In this document: one piece after another, positions 32,639 through 40,941 of the stretch
Layout of the letters: the number at the start of each line of letters is the position of its first letter
How positions within the stretch are numbered: the first letter of the stretch is position 1
Assembly (NCBI RefSeq): GCF_036116635.1
Contig: NZ_CP107995.1
Coordinates: forward strand, 5,890,001-5,954,000
Length of the DNA: 64,000 nucleotides
Reading direction: 5' to 3'
Source: Amycolatopsis sp. NBC_00345
GTDB lineage: Bacteria; Actinomycetota; Actinomycetes; Mycobacteriales; Pseudonocardiaceae
Made by a program: the position numbers and the translations under genes
The notes under the pieces: generated by a model
The model's database searches: none
Told to the model about the DNA's origin: nothing
The model's input: the letters and a program-made list of their open reading frames with translations, nothing else

Positions 32639-33252
32639 GCCTGCTGACGCTGACGGACGTCAGCAAGAGCTACCGGGGCACCCTCGCCCTGCGCCCGGTG
32701 AGCCTCGAACTGCAGCCCGGGGAACTCGTCGCGCTGGCCGGCCCGTCCGGCTCCGGGAAGAGCACCCTGCTGATGATCACCGGTGGCTGGGAAACCCCGG
32801 ACACCGGCGTGGTGACGCCGCACCCGCCGTTGCCGGACCGGCCGATGTCGGACCAGCAGTGGGACCACGTCGGTTTTGTCCCGCAGTCGATCGGCCTGTT
32901 CGACGAACTGTCCATTACGGACAACCTCGCCTTCCCCGCCCGTGGCCGCGAAGACACCACCGACGTGGCGAAGCTGCTGGAAACCCTGGACCTGGCCAAG
33001 TTCGCCCACCGTCGCCCGGCGCAGATCTCCCGTGGCGAGCAGCAACGCGCCGCCGTCGCCCGCGCGCTCGTCACCTCTCCCGCGCTGGTGCTCGCGGACG
33101 AGCCCACCTCGCACCAGGACCGCGCGCACGCCGAGCTGGTCCTGATCAGCCTGCGCGCCGCGGCCGACGCCGGCGCGGGTGTCCTCGTCGCCAGCCACGA
33201 CCCGCTCCTCACCCAGCACGCCGACCGCACCATCACCCTCGCCGGCGCGTAA
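32635..33252 (+). CDS. ABC transporter ATPase (LolD/MacB type), subunit 2, with altered signature
   Basis: The 205-residue ATPase has a good Walker A (GPSGSGKST) and Q loop (FVPQSIGLFDELSITDNL), but the signature reads ISRGEQQRAAVARAL instead of LSGGQ and the D loop reads DEPTSHQD instead of SALD. The switch ASHDPLL is present. Paired with a nearly canonical ATPase, this suggests an asymmetric heterodimer with one weak ATP site. Its GTG start overlaps the upstream stop by four bases. Confidence 0.9.
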   Translation: MSLLTLTDVSKSYRGTLALRPVSLELQPGELVALAGPSGSGKSTLLMITGGWETPDTGVVTPHPPLPDRPMSDQQWDHVGFVPQSIGLFDELSITDNLAFPARGREDTTDVAKLLETLDLAKFAHRRPAQISRGEQQRAAVARALVTSPALVLADEPTSHQDRAHAELVLISLRAAADAGAGVLVASHDPLLTQHADRTITLAGA

Positions 33253-33256
33253 CGAC

Positions 33257-34459
33257 TCAGGCCGGTTCGGGCGCCGGTTCTTCCGCGTGGACGGGCTCCA
33301 CACGCGACAATCGCGCGGAGACTTTCGCCGTGGTGACAAAGGAGATCGCGACCAGGACGGCCAGCAGCACGCCGATGCCGACGATGCCGCCGCTCAGGGT
33401 CGGATCCGGGTCGCCCGCCTCGGCGCGGCCCGATCCGGTCAGGAAGGACAGTACGAAAAGGACTCCGACGGCCAGCACGGCCTCGACCGCGACCAGTCCG
33501 GGGAACACCTTCACGGCCAGGCGGAAGACCGAGCCGTCCGCACCGGCCGCACGGGCGCGGGCGATGCGCGGCATCAGCACGAATTCGTTGGCCCCGCCGA
33601 GCACGATCATCGTGGCCACCAGCGAGACCTTCACCAGCAGGAAGCGGCCGAAGCTCGTGGTGAACAGCTCCGCCGGACGGCCGACCAGCGTCCACGCGAG
33701 GTACAGGCCGGTGATCAGCACACAGCCGACGGCGGCCAGCGCGACCGTGCTGAAGCGGGCCCACAGCTGCGCCCACGTCGTCCCCGCGCCACGGCCGAGG
33801 CGGCGCCACGCCGACGCCAGCACGACCAGCCCGGCGATCCCGCCCACCCACGTGGAGACGGCCCACACATGCGTGTGGTCCAGCAGCGAGTTCACCACAC
33901 TGTCCACAGTGGCCTTGCCGAAGTCGGTGGGCAGCAGGGTCACCTGGTAGGCGACAAACGTGGTCACCAGCGCGGTCCACACCAGGCCGGTCAGCCGCGC
34001 ACGCAGCCGCGGCGACCACAGCAGCATCAGCACAATCGCGGCGACGGCCCACAGCGCGTACTGGATGAACGCCTCCGCGCCGCTGGAAATCCATTCGGCC
34101 GGCTTGCCCGGCACCGTGATGAAACGCCAGATCGCGGACGGCGAAAGCGCGTCGCCGTAAGGGATCTCCTTGCCCTTCACCCGGGCAGCCTTGCCCGCCA
34201 GCTGGAAGTACAGCGCCACCAGGTACCAGGTGCCGGCCACGGCGAGGAACAGGCTGGTGCGGCACCGCAACACGGCCCGGTCGGCCGGGTCCACCGAAGG
34301 ACGGGCCAGCACCGGCCGCAGCACGATCAGGTGCAGCATGCACCCGCCGATCGTGCCGATCAGGCCGGCGAAGTAGGCCATTTTCGTGACGACGCGCCAG
34401 ACCTCCGGGGTCGGGTTCGCGTCGGCGGCGAGCACGGCTTGCGTGAGCAGCGGGGACAT
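33257..34459 (-). CDS. CopD-like copper-resistance/export membrane protein
   Basis: The 400-residue protein has eight or nine membrane spans. The second half contains the CopD-family pattern, with HTHVWAVSTWVGGIAGLVVLA and TSFGRFLLVKVSLVATMIVLGG, and the first half has GTIGGCMLHLIVLRP. CopD proteins act with CopC in copper handling, though many actinobacterial members are uncharacterised. No CopC gene is adjacent. GAGGAG lies 10 bases before the ATG. Its stop is five bases from the convergent ABC gene's end, with no hairpin between them. Confidence 0.8.
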   Translation of the reverse strand: MSPLLTQAVLAADANPTPEVWRVVTKMAYFAGLIGTIGGCMLHLIVLRPVLARPSVDPADRAVLRCRTSLFLAVAGTWYLVALYFQLAGKAARVKGKEIPYGDALSPSAIWRFITVPGKPAEWISSGAEAFIQYALWAVAAIVLMLLWSPRLRARLTGLVWTALVTTFVAYQVTLLPTDFGKATVDSVVNSLLDHTHVWAVSTWVGGIAGLVVLASAWRRLGRGAGTTWAQLWARFSTVALAAVGCVLITGLYLAWTLVGRPAELFTTSFGRFLLVKVSLVATMIVLGGANEFVLMPRIARARAAGADGSVFRLAVKVFPGLVAVEAVLAVGVLFVLSFLTGSGRAEAGDPDPTLSGGIVGIGVLLAVLVAISFVTTAKVSARLSRVEPVHAEEPAPEPA

Positions 34460-34589
34460 CGGCAGCCATCTCCTCGTGCGGATCAGCGCCACGGTAGTGC
34501 ATCCTACGGTCAAAGTGAAGTGTGAAATATCTGCTACATTGCGGTACATTGGATGTGCGAAATACCAGCGGACCCGAGGAGGAGCGCGC

Positions 34590-35666
34590 GTGAAAGTCCT
34601 TGTGCTGCCCGGAGACGGCATCGGCCCGGAGATCACCGCGGCCACCCTCGACGTGCTCACCGCGGCCGACGGGCAGCTCGGGCTGGGCCTGGAGTTCGAC
34701 GTCCACGACATCGGCCTGGCGTCGCTCGCCGCGTCGGGCACCACGCTGCCGCCGGACGTGCTGGCCCGCGTGCCGGAGGCCGGCGGCACGCTGCTCGGCC
34801 CGGTTTCGCACTACGACTACCCGCCGCGCGCGGAAGGCGGGATCAACCCGTCGGCCGAGCTGCGCACGCGGTTCGAGCTGTTCGCGAACGTACGGCCGTG
34901 CCGCTCCCGCGCGGACCTCACCGTGCTGCGTAAACCGATGGACCTGGTCATCGTGCGCGAGAACACGGAGGGCTTCTACGCCGACCGCAGCATGCACGCC
35001 GGTCCCGGCGAGTTCATGCCCGACCCGGACCTCGCGCTGGCGGTGCGTAAGGTCAGCGCCCGGGCCTGCGCCCGCGTCGCGCGCGCCGCGTTCGCGCTCG
35101 CCCGCACCCGGCGTCGCAAGGTCACCGTGGTGCACAAGGCAAACGTGCTCAAGCTGTCCGACGGCCTGTTCCTGCGTGAGGTCCGCGCGGTCGCCGAAGA
35201 GTTCCCGGACGTGGTGCTGGACGAGGTGATCGCCGACGCCGCGGCGGCGCTGCTGGTGCGTGCCCCCGGGCGGTTCGACGTGCTGGTGACCACCAACATG
35301 TTCGGCGACATCCTGTCCGACGAGGCCTCCGAACTGTCCGGCAGCCTCGGCCTCGGCGGCTCGATCAACGCCGGCGACGACCTCTGCGTGGCCCAGGCCC
35401 AGCACGGTTCGGCCCCGGACCTCGCCGGCCGGGACGCGGCGAACCCGGTGTCGCTGATCCTGTCCGCCGCGATGCTGCTGGACTGGCGCGGCCGCCGGGA
35501 CACGAACCCCCAGCTCGTCGAAGCCGCGGAGCTGATCACCCGGGCGGTCGACGCCGTGCTCGACAACCCGGCCACCCGCACGGCCGACCTCGGCGGCTCG
35601 CTGGGCACCGCCGCGTTCGCCGCCAGGGTCGCGGACACGATCGTCCACTTCGGAGCCGCCCGATGA
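34590..35666 (+). CDS. Isocitrate/isopropylmalate dehydrogenase-family enzyme
   Basis: The 358-residue protein has the beta-decarboxylating dehydrogenase motifs VLPGDGIGPEI, VIVRENTEGFYADRS, VTVVHKANVLKLSDGLF, DVLVTTNMFGDILSDEAS and the metal Asp in that last segment. It oxidises a 2-hydroxyacid (isopropylmalate, tartrate or homoisocitrate type) and decarboxylates the product with NAD(P). With a cupin and a GntR regulator downstream it looks catabolic rather than a leucine-biosynthesis LeuB. GTG start after GGAGGAG. Repeated TACATT and GAAATA boxes at 34523-34570 precede it. Confidence 0.9.
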   Translation: MKVLVLPGDGIGPEITAATLDVLTAADGQLGLGLEFDVHDIGLASLAASGTTLPPDVLARVPEAGGTLLGPVSHYDYPPRAEGGINPSAELRTRFELFANVRPCRSRADLTVLRKPMDLVIVRENTEGFYADRSMHAGPGEFMPDPDLALAVRKVSARACARVARAAFALARTRRRKVTVVHKANVLKLSDGLFLREVRAVAEEFPDVVLDEVIADAAAALLVRAPGRFDVLVTTNMFGDILSDEASELSGSLGLGGSINAGDDLCVAQAQHGSAPDLAGRDAANPVSLILSAAMLLDWRGRRDTNPQLVEAAELITRAVDAVLDNPATRTADLGGSLGTAAFAARVADTIVHFGAAR

Positions 35667-36094
35667 CCGCCGAACCCTTCCCGTCCGCCGTCCTGCGCCC
35701 GGCCGAGCTGCCTTCGGTGGACCGCGGCGGCGGCGCCCGCACCATCCCCCTGGTCACCCGGGCCCGGGGTGCCGCGGTGTTCCTCAACGGCATCACCGAG
35801 TTCGACGGCGGCGCGGGCATCCCGCTGCACACGCACAACTGCCCGGAGAGCGTGGTGATCCTGGACGGCGAGGCCGTCGCGGAGATCAACGGCACCGAGC
35901 ACCGATTGTCCACAGGGGACACCACCTATGTGGACGCGCGCGTGCCGCACCGGTTCCGCAACGCCTCGGCCACGGCGCCGATGCGGATCCTGTGGACCTA
36001 CGCCTCGGTGGACGCGACCCGCACGATCGTCGCGACCGGCGCCACCACCCGCGTCGACGCGGAACCCGGCCCGGCCGCGCCCCAGCGTCCGTGA
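35663..36094 (+). CDS. Cupin-domain protein
   Basis: The 143-residue protein is a single cupin barrel. Motif 1 is GIPLHTHNCPESVVILDGEAVAEINGTE, with two His and a Glu as metal ligands, and motif 2 is YVDARVPHRFRNAS with a third His. It could be an isomerase, dioxygenase or sensor acting on the product of the adjacent dehydrogenase. The ATG overlaps the dehydrogenase stop by four bases, so the two are coupled. Confidence 0.88.
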   Translation: MTAEPFPSAVLRPAELPSVDRGGGARTIPLVTRARGAAVFLNGITEFDGGAGIPLHTHNCPESVVILDGEAVAEINGTEHRLSTGDTTYVDARVPHRFRNASATAPMRILWTYASVDATRTIVATGATTRVDAEPGPAAPQRP

Positions 36095-36107
36095 CGCTGC
36101 CTGGGTT

Positions 36108-36192
36108 GCGCCCCAATGTGGCGTTCGGTGCGTCCAACGCACCGAACGCCACATTGGGTGCGTCCAACGCAACCAACGCCACATTGGGGCGC
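36108..36192 (+). terminator. Three-arm mutually exclusive hairpin
   Basis: Arm 1 (36112-36133, starting CCCAATGTGGCG) pairs perfectly with arm 2 (36137-36158) over 22 bp. Its outer part (36108-36125) can instead pair with arm 3 (36175-36192) over 18 bp. It lies between the cupin and GntR genes and probably terminates the dehydrogenase-cupin transcript. Confidence 0.75.
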
Positions 36193-36233
36193 TGTGAGCC
36201 GGGTCCGGACTGGCCGCGCGCTAGCCTGGTCCG

Positions 36234-37115
36234 GTGCCCGAACCGGAGCGAGGCCCGACCCCGCTGACCCGCCAGGTGGCCGCGCGCATCGCCGGGTACA
36301 TCCGGGAGACCGGGGCGGCGCCGGGCGACCGCCTGGCCGAACGCACTCTCGCGGCCCAGCTGCGGGTCTCCCGCTCGCCGGTCCGCGCGGCCCTGCGGCT
36401 GCTGGCGGACGACGGGCTGGTCGCCGCGGCCGAGCAAGGCGGCTACACCGTGGCCGGTCCCGGCTCACGGCACACCATCCCGGATGAGAGCGAAGCCGAG
36501 AAACGCTACCTGCGGATCGCGTCGGACCGGCTGGACGGCGAGCTGCCGGACCGGGTCAGCGAGAACGAGCTAGTCCGCCGCTACGGCCTCACCCCCGCCC
36601 AGCTGGCCCACGTGCTCCGCCGCATCGCCGGTGAGGGCTGGATCGAGCGGCTTCCCGGCTACGGCTGGGAGTTCCAGCCGATGCTGACCTCACCACAGTC
36701 CTATGCGGACAGTTACCGGTTCCGGCTCACGATCGAGCCCGCCGCCGTGCTGGAGCCCGGTTTCGTGCTCGACCGCCCGGCGCTGGAGGCGGTCCGCGCG
36801 CAACAGCTGGAACTGGCCGAAGGCGGGGCCGGGACGGTCGGCAACGCCGAGCTGTTCGCCCGCAACCGCGCGTTCCACGAGGCCGTGGTCGCCTGCGGCC
36901 GCAACCCGTTCTTCATCGACGCGCTGCGCCGCGTCGACACCCTGCGACGGCTGATCGAGTACCGCCGCGCCCTCCCGCGCGACCGTGCCGCCGTCCGCGC
37001 CCGCGAGCACGTCGCCATCGCCGACCTCCTGCTGGCCGGGCGCAACGCGGACGCGGCGGAGCACCTGCGCCGTCATCTGAGCACGGTCAGCGTGGAGAAA
37101 CAGGCGGGCGGCTAA
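36234..37115 (+). CDS. GntR-family regulator with FCD domain and a second winged-helix-like segment
   Basis: The 293-residue protein has a GntR winged helix (residues about 8-75: RIAGYIRETGAAPGDRLAER, then LAAQLRVSRSPVRAALRLLA). A second, weaker helix-turn-helix pattern lies near 95-150 (VSENELVRRYGLTPAQLAHV, IAGEGWIERLPGYGWEF). The FCD effector domain follows (FHEAVVACGRNPFFID, AREHVAIADLLLAGRNADAA). It probably represses the dehydrogenase-cupin unit in response to an organic acid. GTG start. It is convergent with the RpiR gene, with a four-base overlap of stop regions. Confidence 0.85.
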   Translation: MPEPERGPTPLTRQVAARIAGYIRETGAAPGDRLAERTLAAQLRVSRSPVRAALRLLADDGLVAAAEQGGYTVAGPGSRHTIPDESEAEKRYLRIASDRLDGELPDRVSENELVRRYGLTPAQLAHVLRRIAGEGWIERLPGYGWEFQPMLTSPQSYADSYRFRLTIEPAAVLEPGFVLDRPALEAVRAQQLELAEGGAGTVGNAELFARNRAFHEAVVACGRNPFFIDALRRVDTLRRLIEYRRALPRDRAAVRAREHVAIADLLLAGRNADAAEHLRRHLSTVSVEKQAGG

Positions 37116-38032
37116 GCACCCCGGCCCCGGCGCGGCGGCCGGGTCCGGCCGTCCCCCTGGACCAGCTCCGAACGCAGCGAGGTGAGCAGCTCGGAGGTCT
37201 TCGTGGCCCGCGTTTCGTCGCGGGAAGCCAGGCGCAGCAGCAACGCGTCGGTGAGCACCTCCGCGCTGAGCATCTCGCCGGTGAAGTTGCTGACGGACTG
37301 CGGCGCGGTCAGCGCGACGTCCACCCGCGAGCCGAACAGCGGGCCCAGCGAACTGGAGATGAGCAGCACCCGCGCGCCCACCGCGCCGGCGTGGTCGAGG
37401 ACCACCTCGATCTCCGCCAGCAGGCGGCTGGGCACGTAGAGCACCACCAGGTCGTCCGGGCCGAGGCCGACCAGGTCGTCGGCCAGCTGGAAGCCGGTCG
37501 AGCCCGTGGCCCGCGCGCGGCGGCCCATCCGCGTGAGCCGCAGGCCCAGGTACCGCGCGAGCAGCCCGGACGGGCCGAGGCCGAAGCCCAGCACCTCACG
37601 GGCGTCGTCCATCAGGTCGACGGCGCGGTCGAACCCGGCCGAGGAGATCAGCCGCCAGGTGGCGCTGAGCCGTTCGGCCGCCTCGGTGAACACCTGCGCT
37701 ACCACCGGGTCCGGCGCGCCGCCGCCGTTGTGGTGCGGCCGGGTTTGGTTCAACGCGGTTTGGTGCAGCAGGTGGTGCGACGGGCTGGTCTGCAGCACCA
37801 CTTCCTCCGCCAGGCTGCGCCGCAGCTCCAGCAAACCGGTGAAGCCGAGCGACTTGGCCGTGCGGACCACGGTGGCGTCACTGGTCCGCGTGGCGGCGCC
37901 GATCTGCTCGGCGGTGGCGAAAATGGCCGCGCGGCCGTGGTCACGCAGGTACTCCGCGACCAGACGCTCGGCGCGGGACAACGCCGGCAGGCACCGCCCG
38001 ATCCGCGCGGTCAACGACTCCCCATGGCTCAC
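37112..38032 (-). CDS. MurR/RpiR-family transcriptional regulator
   Basis: The 306-residue protein has the RpiR helix-turn-helix (residues about 8-80: LSRAERLVAEYLRDHGRAAI, then EQIGAATRTSDATVVRTAKS) and a C-terminal SIS domain (VLGFGLGPSGLLARYLGLRL, DDLVVLYVPSRLLAEIEVVL). SIS domains bind sugar phosphates in characterised members. The in-frame GTG at 38032 overlaps the upstream esterase stop by four bases. With the divergent C45/ABC/SGNH operon next to it, this is its likely local regulator. Confidence 0.9.
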   Translation of the reverse strand: MSHGESLTARIGRCLPALSRAERLVAEYLRDHGRAAIFATAEQIGAATRTSDATVVRTAKSLGFTGLLELRRSLAEEVVLQTSPSHHLLHQTALNQTRPHHNGGGAPDPVVAQVFTEAAERLSATWRLISSAGFDRAVDLMDDAREVLGFGLGPSGLLARYLGLRLTRMGRRARATGSTGFQLADDLVGLGPDDLVVLYVPSRLLAEIEVVLDHAGAVGARVLLISSSLGPLFGSRVDVALTAPQSVSNFTGEMLSAEVLTDALLLRLASRDETRATKTSELLTSLRSELVQGDGRTRPPRRGRGA

Positions 38033-38862
38033 AGCCGCCGTGCCAGCACTTCGAGGAAGAAGTCCTTGACCGCGGGCTGCACCAGCATGCCCCGGTGGCC
38101 GACCCCGGGCACGAGGTCGAACCGCACGTCGATGCCGTGCTGCTCGAAGTTGCGGCGCAGGGTGGTGAGCCGGGCGATCCGGGTGTCGCCGCCCGCGTCG
38201 ATGCCGGGCTCGGCGATCTCCCAGGTGTCGGTGTCCTCGGCGCCGACCACCATCTGCACGGGCAGGGCGCGCAGCGCCTCGATCGCGACGTCGCGGCCGA
38301 ACAGCTCGCGCACGTCGGCGGTGCCCAGCCACCACGGCACGTCCGGGTCGATCCGCGTGACCCGGCCCGGCGCGCCGATCGAGACGGCGGCGAGCCGCTC
38401 GGCGTGCAGGTAGGCGAACCGGTGCGCGAACTGGCCGCCGCCGGAGAAGCCGTGCAGGTGGAAGTGGCCGATGTCGACCCGGTAGCGCGCGCCGACCTCC
38501 GCGACGATCCGCAGCAGCACCTCGTCGTAGCGGATGCCGTGGAAGCTGAGGCGCTTGAACCCGTGCAGGTCGCCCGCCTCCGCGATGCCCGCCGGGAACA
38601 GCGGCGCGAGCACCACGCAGCCGTGCTCCTCGGCGAACGCGCGGTATTCGTCGCGGTAGCGCTCGGCGGTGCGCTGCGTGCCGTGCATCAGCACCAGCAG
38701 CGGCAACGGCGTGGTGGCCGTGCGGTGGGCGCTCGGCACGTAGAGGCAGTACGAGAACCGCTGGTCGTCCTGGAGGGCGAAAAACGCCGTCGGGCCCGAG
38801 TAGTAGAACTCGACCGGGTCGAGGACCCGCGCGCTCTCGGGGGTGGGATGGGGGCTTGTCAT
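38029..38862 (-). CDS. Alpha/beta hydrolase (PHB-depolymerase/esterase-like)
   Basis: The 277-residue cytosolic protein has the oxyanion segment LLVLMHGTQR, the nucleophile elbow GFSGGGQFAHRF (Ser), the acidic region VVGAEDTDTW and the terminal GVGHRGM His. This is a complete catalytic triad in an alpha/beta hydrolase resembling dienelactone or PHB-depolymerase-like esterases. It is the first gene of a two-gene unit with RpiR, divergent from the C45 operon, so it may hydrolyse an ester released in the same pathway. Confidence 0.85.
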   Translation of the reverse strand: MTSPHPTPESARVLDPVEFYYSGPTAFFALQDDQRFSYCLYVPSAHRTATTPLPLLVLMHGTQRTAERYRDEYRAFAEEHGCVVLAPLFPAGIAEAGDLHGFKRLSFHGIRYDEVLLRIVAEVGARYRVDIGHFHLHGFSGGGQFAHRFAYLHAERLAAVSIGAPGRVTRIDPDVPWWLGTADVRELFGRDVAIEALRALPVQMVVGAEDTDTWEIAEPGIDAGGDTRIARLTTLRRNFEQHGIDVRFDLVPGVGHRGMLVQPAVKDFFLEVLARRL

Positions 38863-38931
38863 AACGACTGTCTCCTTGGCGAACCATCAACCGGCCGGAC
38901 CGTCGCGACTCTGTAGTAACGACGACAGGTA

Positions 38932-38959
38932 TTGACAACCTGGTAGCACGGTCTATCTT
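38932..38959 (+). promoter_or_regulatory. Consensus housekeeping-type promoter
   Basis: TTGACA (38932-38937), a 16-base spacer and TATCTT (38954-38959) point toward the C45 gene, about 75 bases before its ATG. CTACA/TGTAG inverted boxes at 38974-38996 lie just downstream and could be an RpiR site. Confidence 0.6.
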
Positions 38960-39038
38960 ATCCGTAGCTGCCACTACAAGTTCGCGATCAATGTAGCGCA
39001 CACTTTCACACCATCGCCAGCACCGGGAAGAGGTATTC

Positions 39039-40172
39039 ATGGTTGTGCGGCTGATCGAGATCGAAGGCGGGCCCCGGGAGCGCGGCCGGGCCTACGGCGA
39101 GGCCGCCCGGACGGAGATCCGCGCCTCGGTCGCCTACTACCGCAAGGCTTTCCGGCTCTCGTCGAATCTGGAGTGGACGGACGTGCAGGCCTCGGCCCGA
39201 CGCTGGCGCGAGCCGGTCGCGGCCGCCGCGCCGGACCTGCTGGAGGAGATGGACGCCATCGCCGAGGGCGCCGGCCTGCACCCGGACGAGATCCTCGCGC
39301 TCAACGCCCGCGGTGAGATCGTCCGCAACCACGACAGCGGCTTCAACCCCGAGCCCGCCGAGCCCGCGGACGGCTGCTCGTCGTTCGCCCTGCTGCCCGA
39401 GGCGACCGGCGACGGTCACGTCTACTGTGGACAGAACTGGGACTGGCGCGAGGGCACGCAGGAGACCGTGGTGCTGCTGCGGGTCGTCCAGCCGCCGAAG
39501 CCCACGCTGGTCATGCAGGTCGAGGCCGGCCAGATCGGCAGGCACGGCGCCAATTCCGCGGGTATCGCGCTGAACGCGAACGGGCTCGACGGCCGGTTCG
39601 GGGCCCCGCTCGGCCTGCCGCAGCCCGTGCTCCGCCGGCTGATCCTCGACCAGGACCGCTTGCGCGGCGCGTTGCAGACGCCGTTCGACGTGCACCAGCA
39701 CATCGCGACCAACCTGCTCGTGACCCACCGCGACGGCGTGGCCGTCGACCTCGAAACCACCCCGCTCTCCCACCGCTGGGGCGGCCCGAAAGACGGCATC
39801 CTGGTCCACGGCAACCACTATGCGTACGGCGTGCCCGAGGCGATCGCCCATGACTACCGGATCTCTTCGGCCGACTCGCTCTACCGCGTCCCGATCATCG
39901 AACGCGGGCTGGCGGCGGTCCGCGACGCCGCGGACTCCGCCCAGGTGCGCAAGGTCGTCGCCGCCGTGATGAGCGACCACATCGGCCACCCCGACGGCGT
40001 CTGCGAGCACGCGGACGAGCGGCTGCCGGAACTGCGGCGGTCCAAGACGATCGCTTCGAGCCTGGTCGACCTCACCGCCGGCGAGTACCGCGTGGCGGTC
40101 GGGAACCCGTGCGAGAACGACTACGAGCTGCTGCCATGGCAGCTCTACGACGGCCCCGGAGGCGACCGATGA
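39039..40172 (+). CDS. C45-family peptidase / acyl-CoA:6-APA acyltransferase-like Ntn hydrolase
   Basis: The 377-residue protein has the C45 fingerprint. EIEGGPRERGRAYGEAAR leads to AIAEGAGLHPDEILALNAR, then DGCSSFALL, where the Cys is the expected N-terminal nucleophile after autocleavage. QNWDWREGT, GANSAGIALNANGL and GNHYAYGVPEA follow. The fungal founder, isopenicillin N acyltransferase, exchanges or removes an amide-linked acyl chain. The bacterial role is unknown; cleaving an N-acyl amino acid or peptide fits the amino-acid importer encoded next, whose ATG overlaps this stop codon. No signal peptide is seen. Confidence 0.88.
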   Translation: MVVRLIEIEGGPRERGRAYGEAARTEIRASVAYYRKAFRLSSNLEWTDVQASARRWREPVAAAAPDLLEEMDAIAEGAGLHPDEILALNARGEIVRNHDSGFNPEPAEPADGCSSFALLPEATGDGHVYCGQNWDWREGTQETVVLLRVVQPPKPTLVMQVEAGQIGRHGANSAGIALNANGLDGRFGAPLGLPQPVLRRLILDQDRLRGALQTPFDVHQHIATNLLVTHRDGVAVDLETTPLSHRWGGPKDGILVHGNHYAYGVPEAIAHDYRISSADSLYRVPIIERGLAAVRDAADSAQVRKVVAAVMSDHIGHPDGVCEHADERLPELRRSKTIASSLVDLTAGEYRVAVGNPCENDYELLPWQLYDGPGGDR

Positions 40173-40912
40173 CCGGCCCCGTCCTCGTCGGCCTGCGCGG
40201 CGTCGGCAAGAGCTACGGCTCGGTGGAAGTGCTGCGCGACATCAACCTCGACATCCACCACGGCGAGGTCGTGGTGGTGCTCGGCCCGTCCGGCTCGGGG
40301 AAGTCGACGCTCTGCCGTTGCATCAACCGGCTCGAGCGCGTCGACGCCGGCACCATCACCCTCGACGGCCGGCCGCTGCCCGCGGAGGGCCGCGAGCTGG
40401 CCCGGCTGCGCGCCGACGTCGGCATGGTCTTCCAGTCGTTCAACCTGTTCGCGCACCGCAGCGTGCTGGAAAACGTGCTGCTCGGCCCGATGCGCGTGCG
40501 CGGGCTGTCCCGCCGCGAGGCCGAGCCGACCGCCCGCCGGCTGCTGGACCGCGTGGGCGTGGCCGACCAGGCGGACAAACTGCCGGCCGAGCTGTCCGGC
40601 GGCCAGCAGCAGCGGGTGGCGATCGCGCGGGCGCTGGCCATGGGCCCGAAGCTGGTGCTGTTCGACGAGCCGACCAGCGCGCTCGACCCCGAGATGGTGC
40701 ACGAGGTCCTCGACGTGATGACCACGCTCGCCCGCGAGGGCACCACGATGGTGGTCGTCACGCACGAGATGGGCTTCGCCCGCCGTGCCGCCCACCGCGT
40801 GGTCTTCATGAGCGAAGGCCGGATCGCCGAGGAGGGCACCCCCGAAGAGTTCTTCGACCACACCGCCACCGACCGGGCGCGCGACTTCCTGTCCAAGGTT
40901 TTGCAGCACTGA
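40169..40912 (+). CDS. Polar amino-acid ABC transporter ATPase (GlnQ/HisP-like)
   Basis: The 247-residue ATPase has Walker A GPSGSGKST, MVFQSFNLFAHRSVLENVLL (typical of GlnQ), signature LSGGQQQRVAIARAL, Walker B LVLFDEPTSALDPEMV and switch VTHEMGFARRAAHRVVFM. It powers the importer formed with the binding protein and two permeases downstream. The start overlaps the C45 stop by four bases. Confidence 0.95.
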   Translation: MTGPVLVGLRGVGKSYGSVEVLRDINLDIHHGEVVVVLGPSGSGKSTLCRCINRLERVDAGTITLDGRPLPAEGRELARLRADVGMVFQSFNLFAHRSVLENVLLGPMRVRGLSRREAEPTARRLLDRVGVADQADKLPAELSGGQQQRVAIARALAMGPKLVLFDEPTSALDPEMVHEVLDVMTTLAREGTTMVVVTHEMGFARRAAHRVVFMSEGRIAEEGTPEEFFDHTATDRARDFLSKVLQH

Positions 40913-40941
40913 AGCCGTCCCCACCGTCACGAGGAGAGAGC

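Noticed and set aside
32670..35648. Open frame of about 990 codons on the minus strand
   Set aside because: It runs antisense to the ABC ATPase, CopD and dehydrogenase genes, lacks family motifs, and reflects the GC bias of third codon positions.
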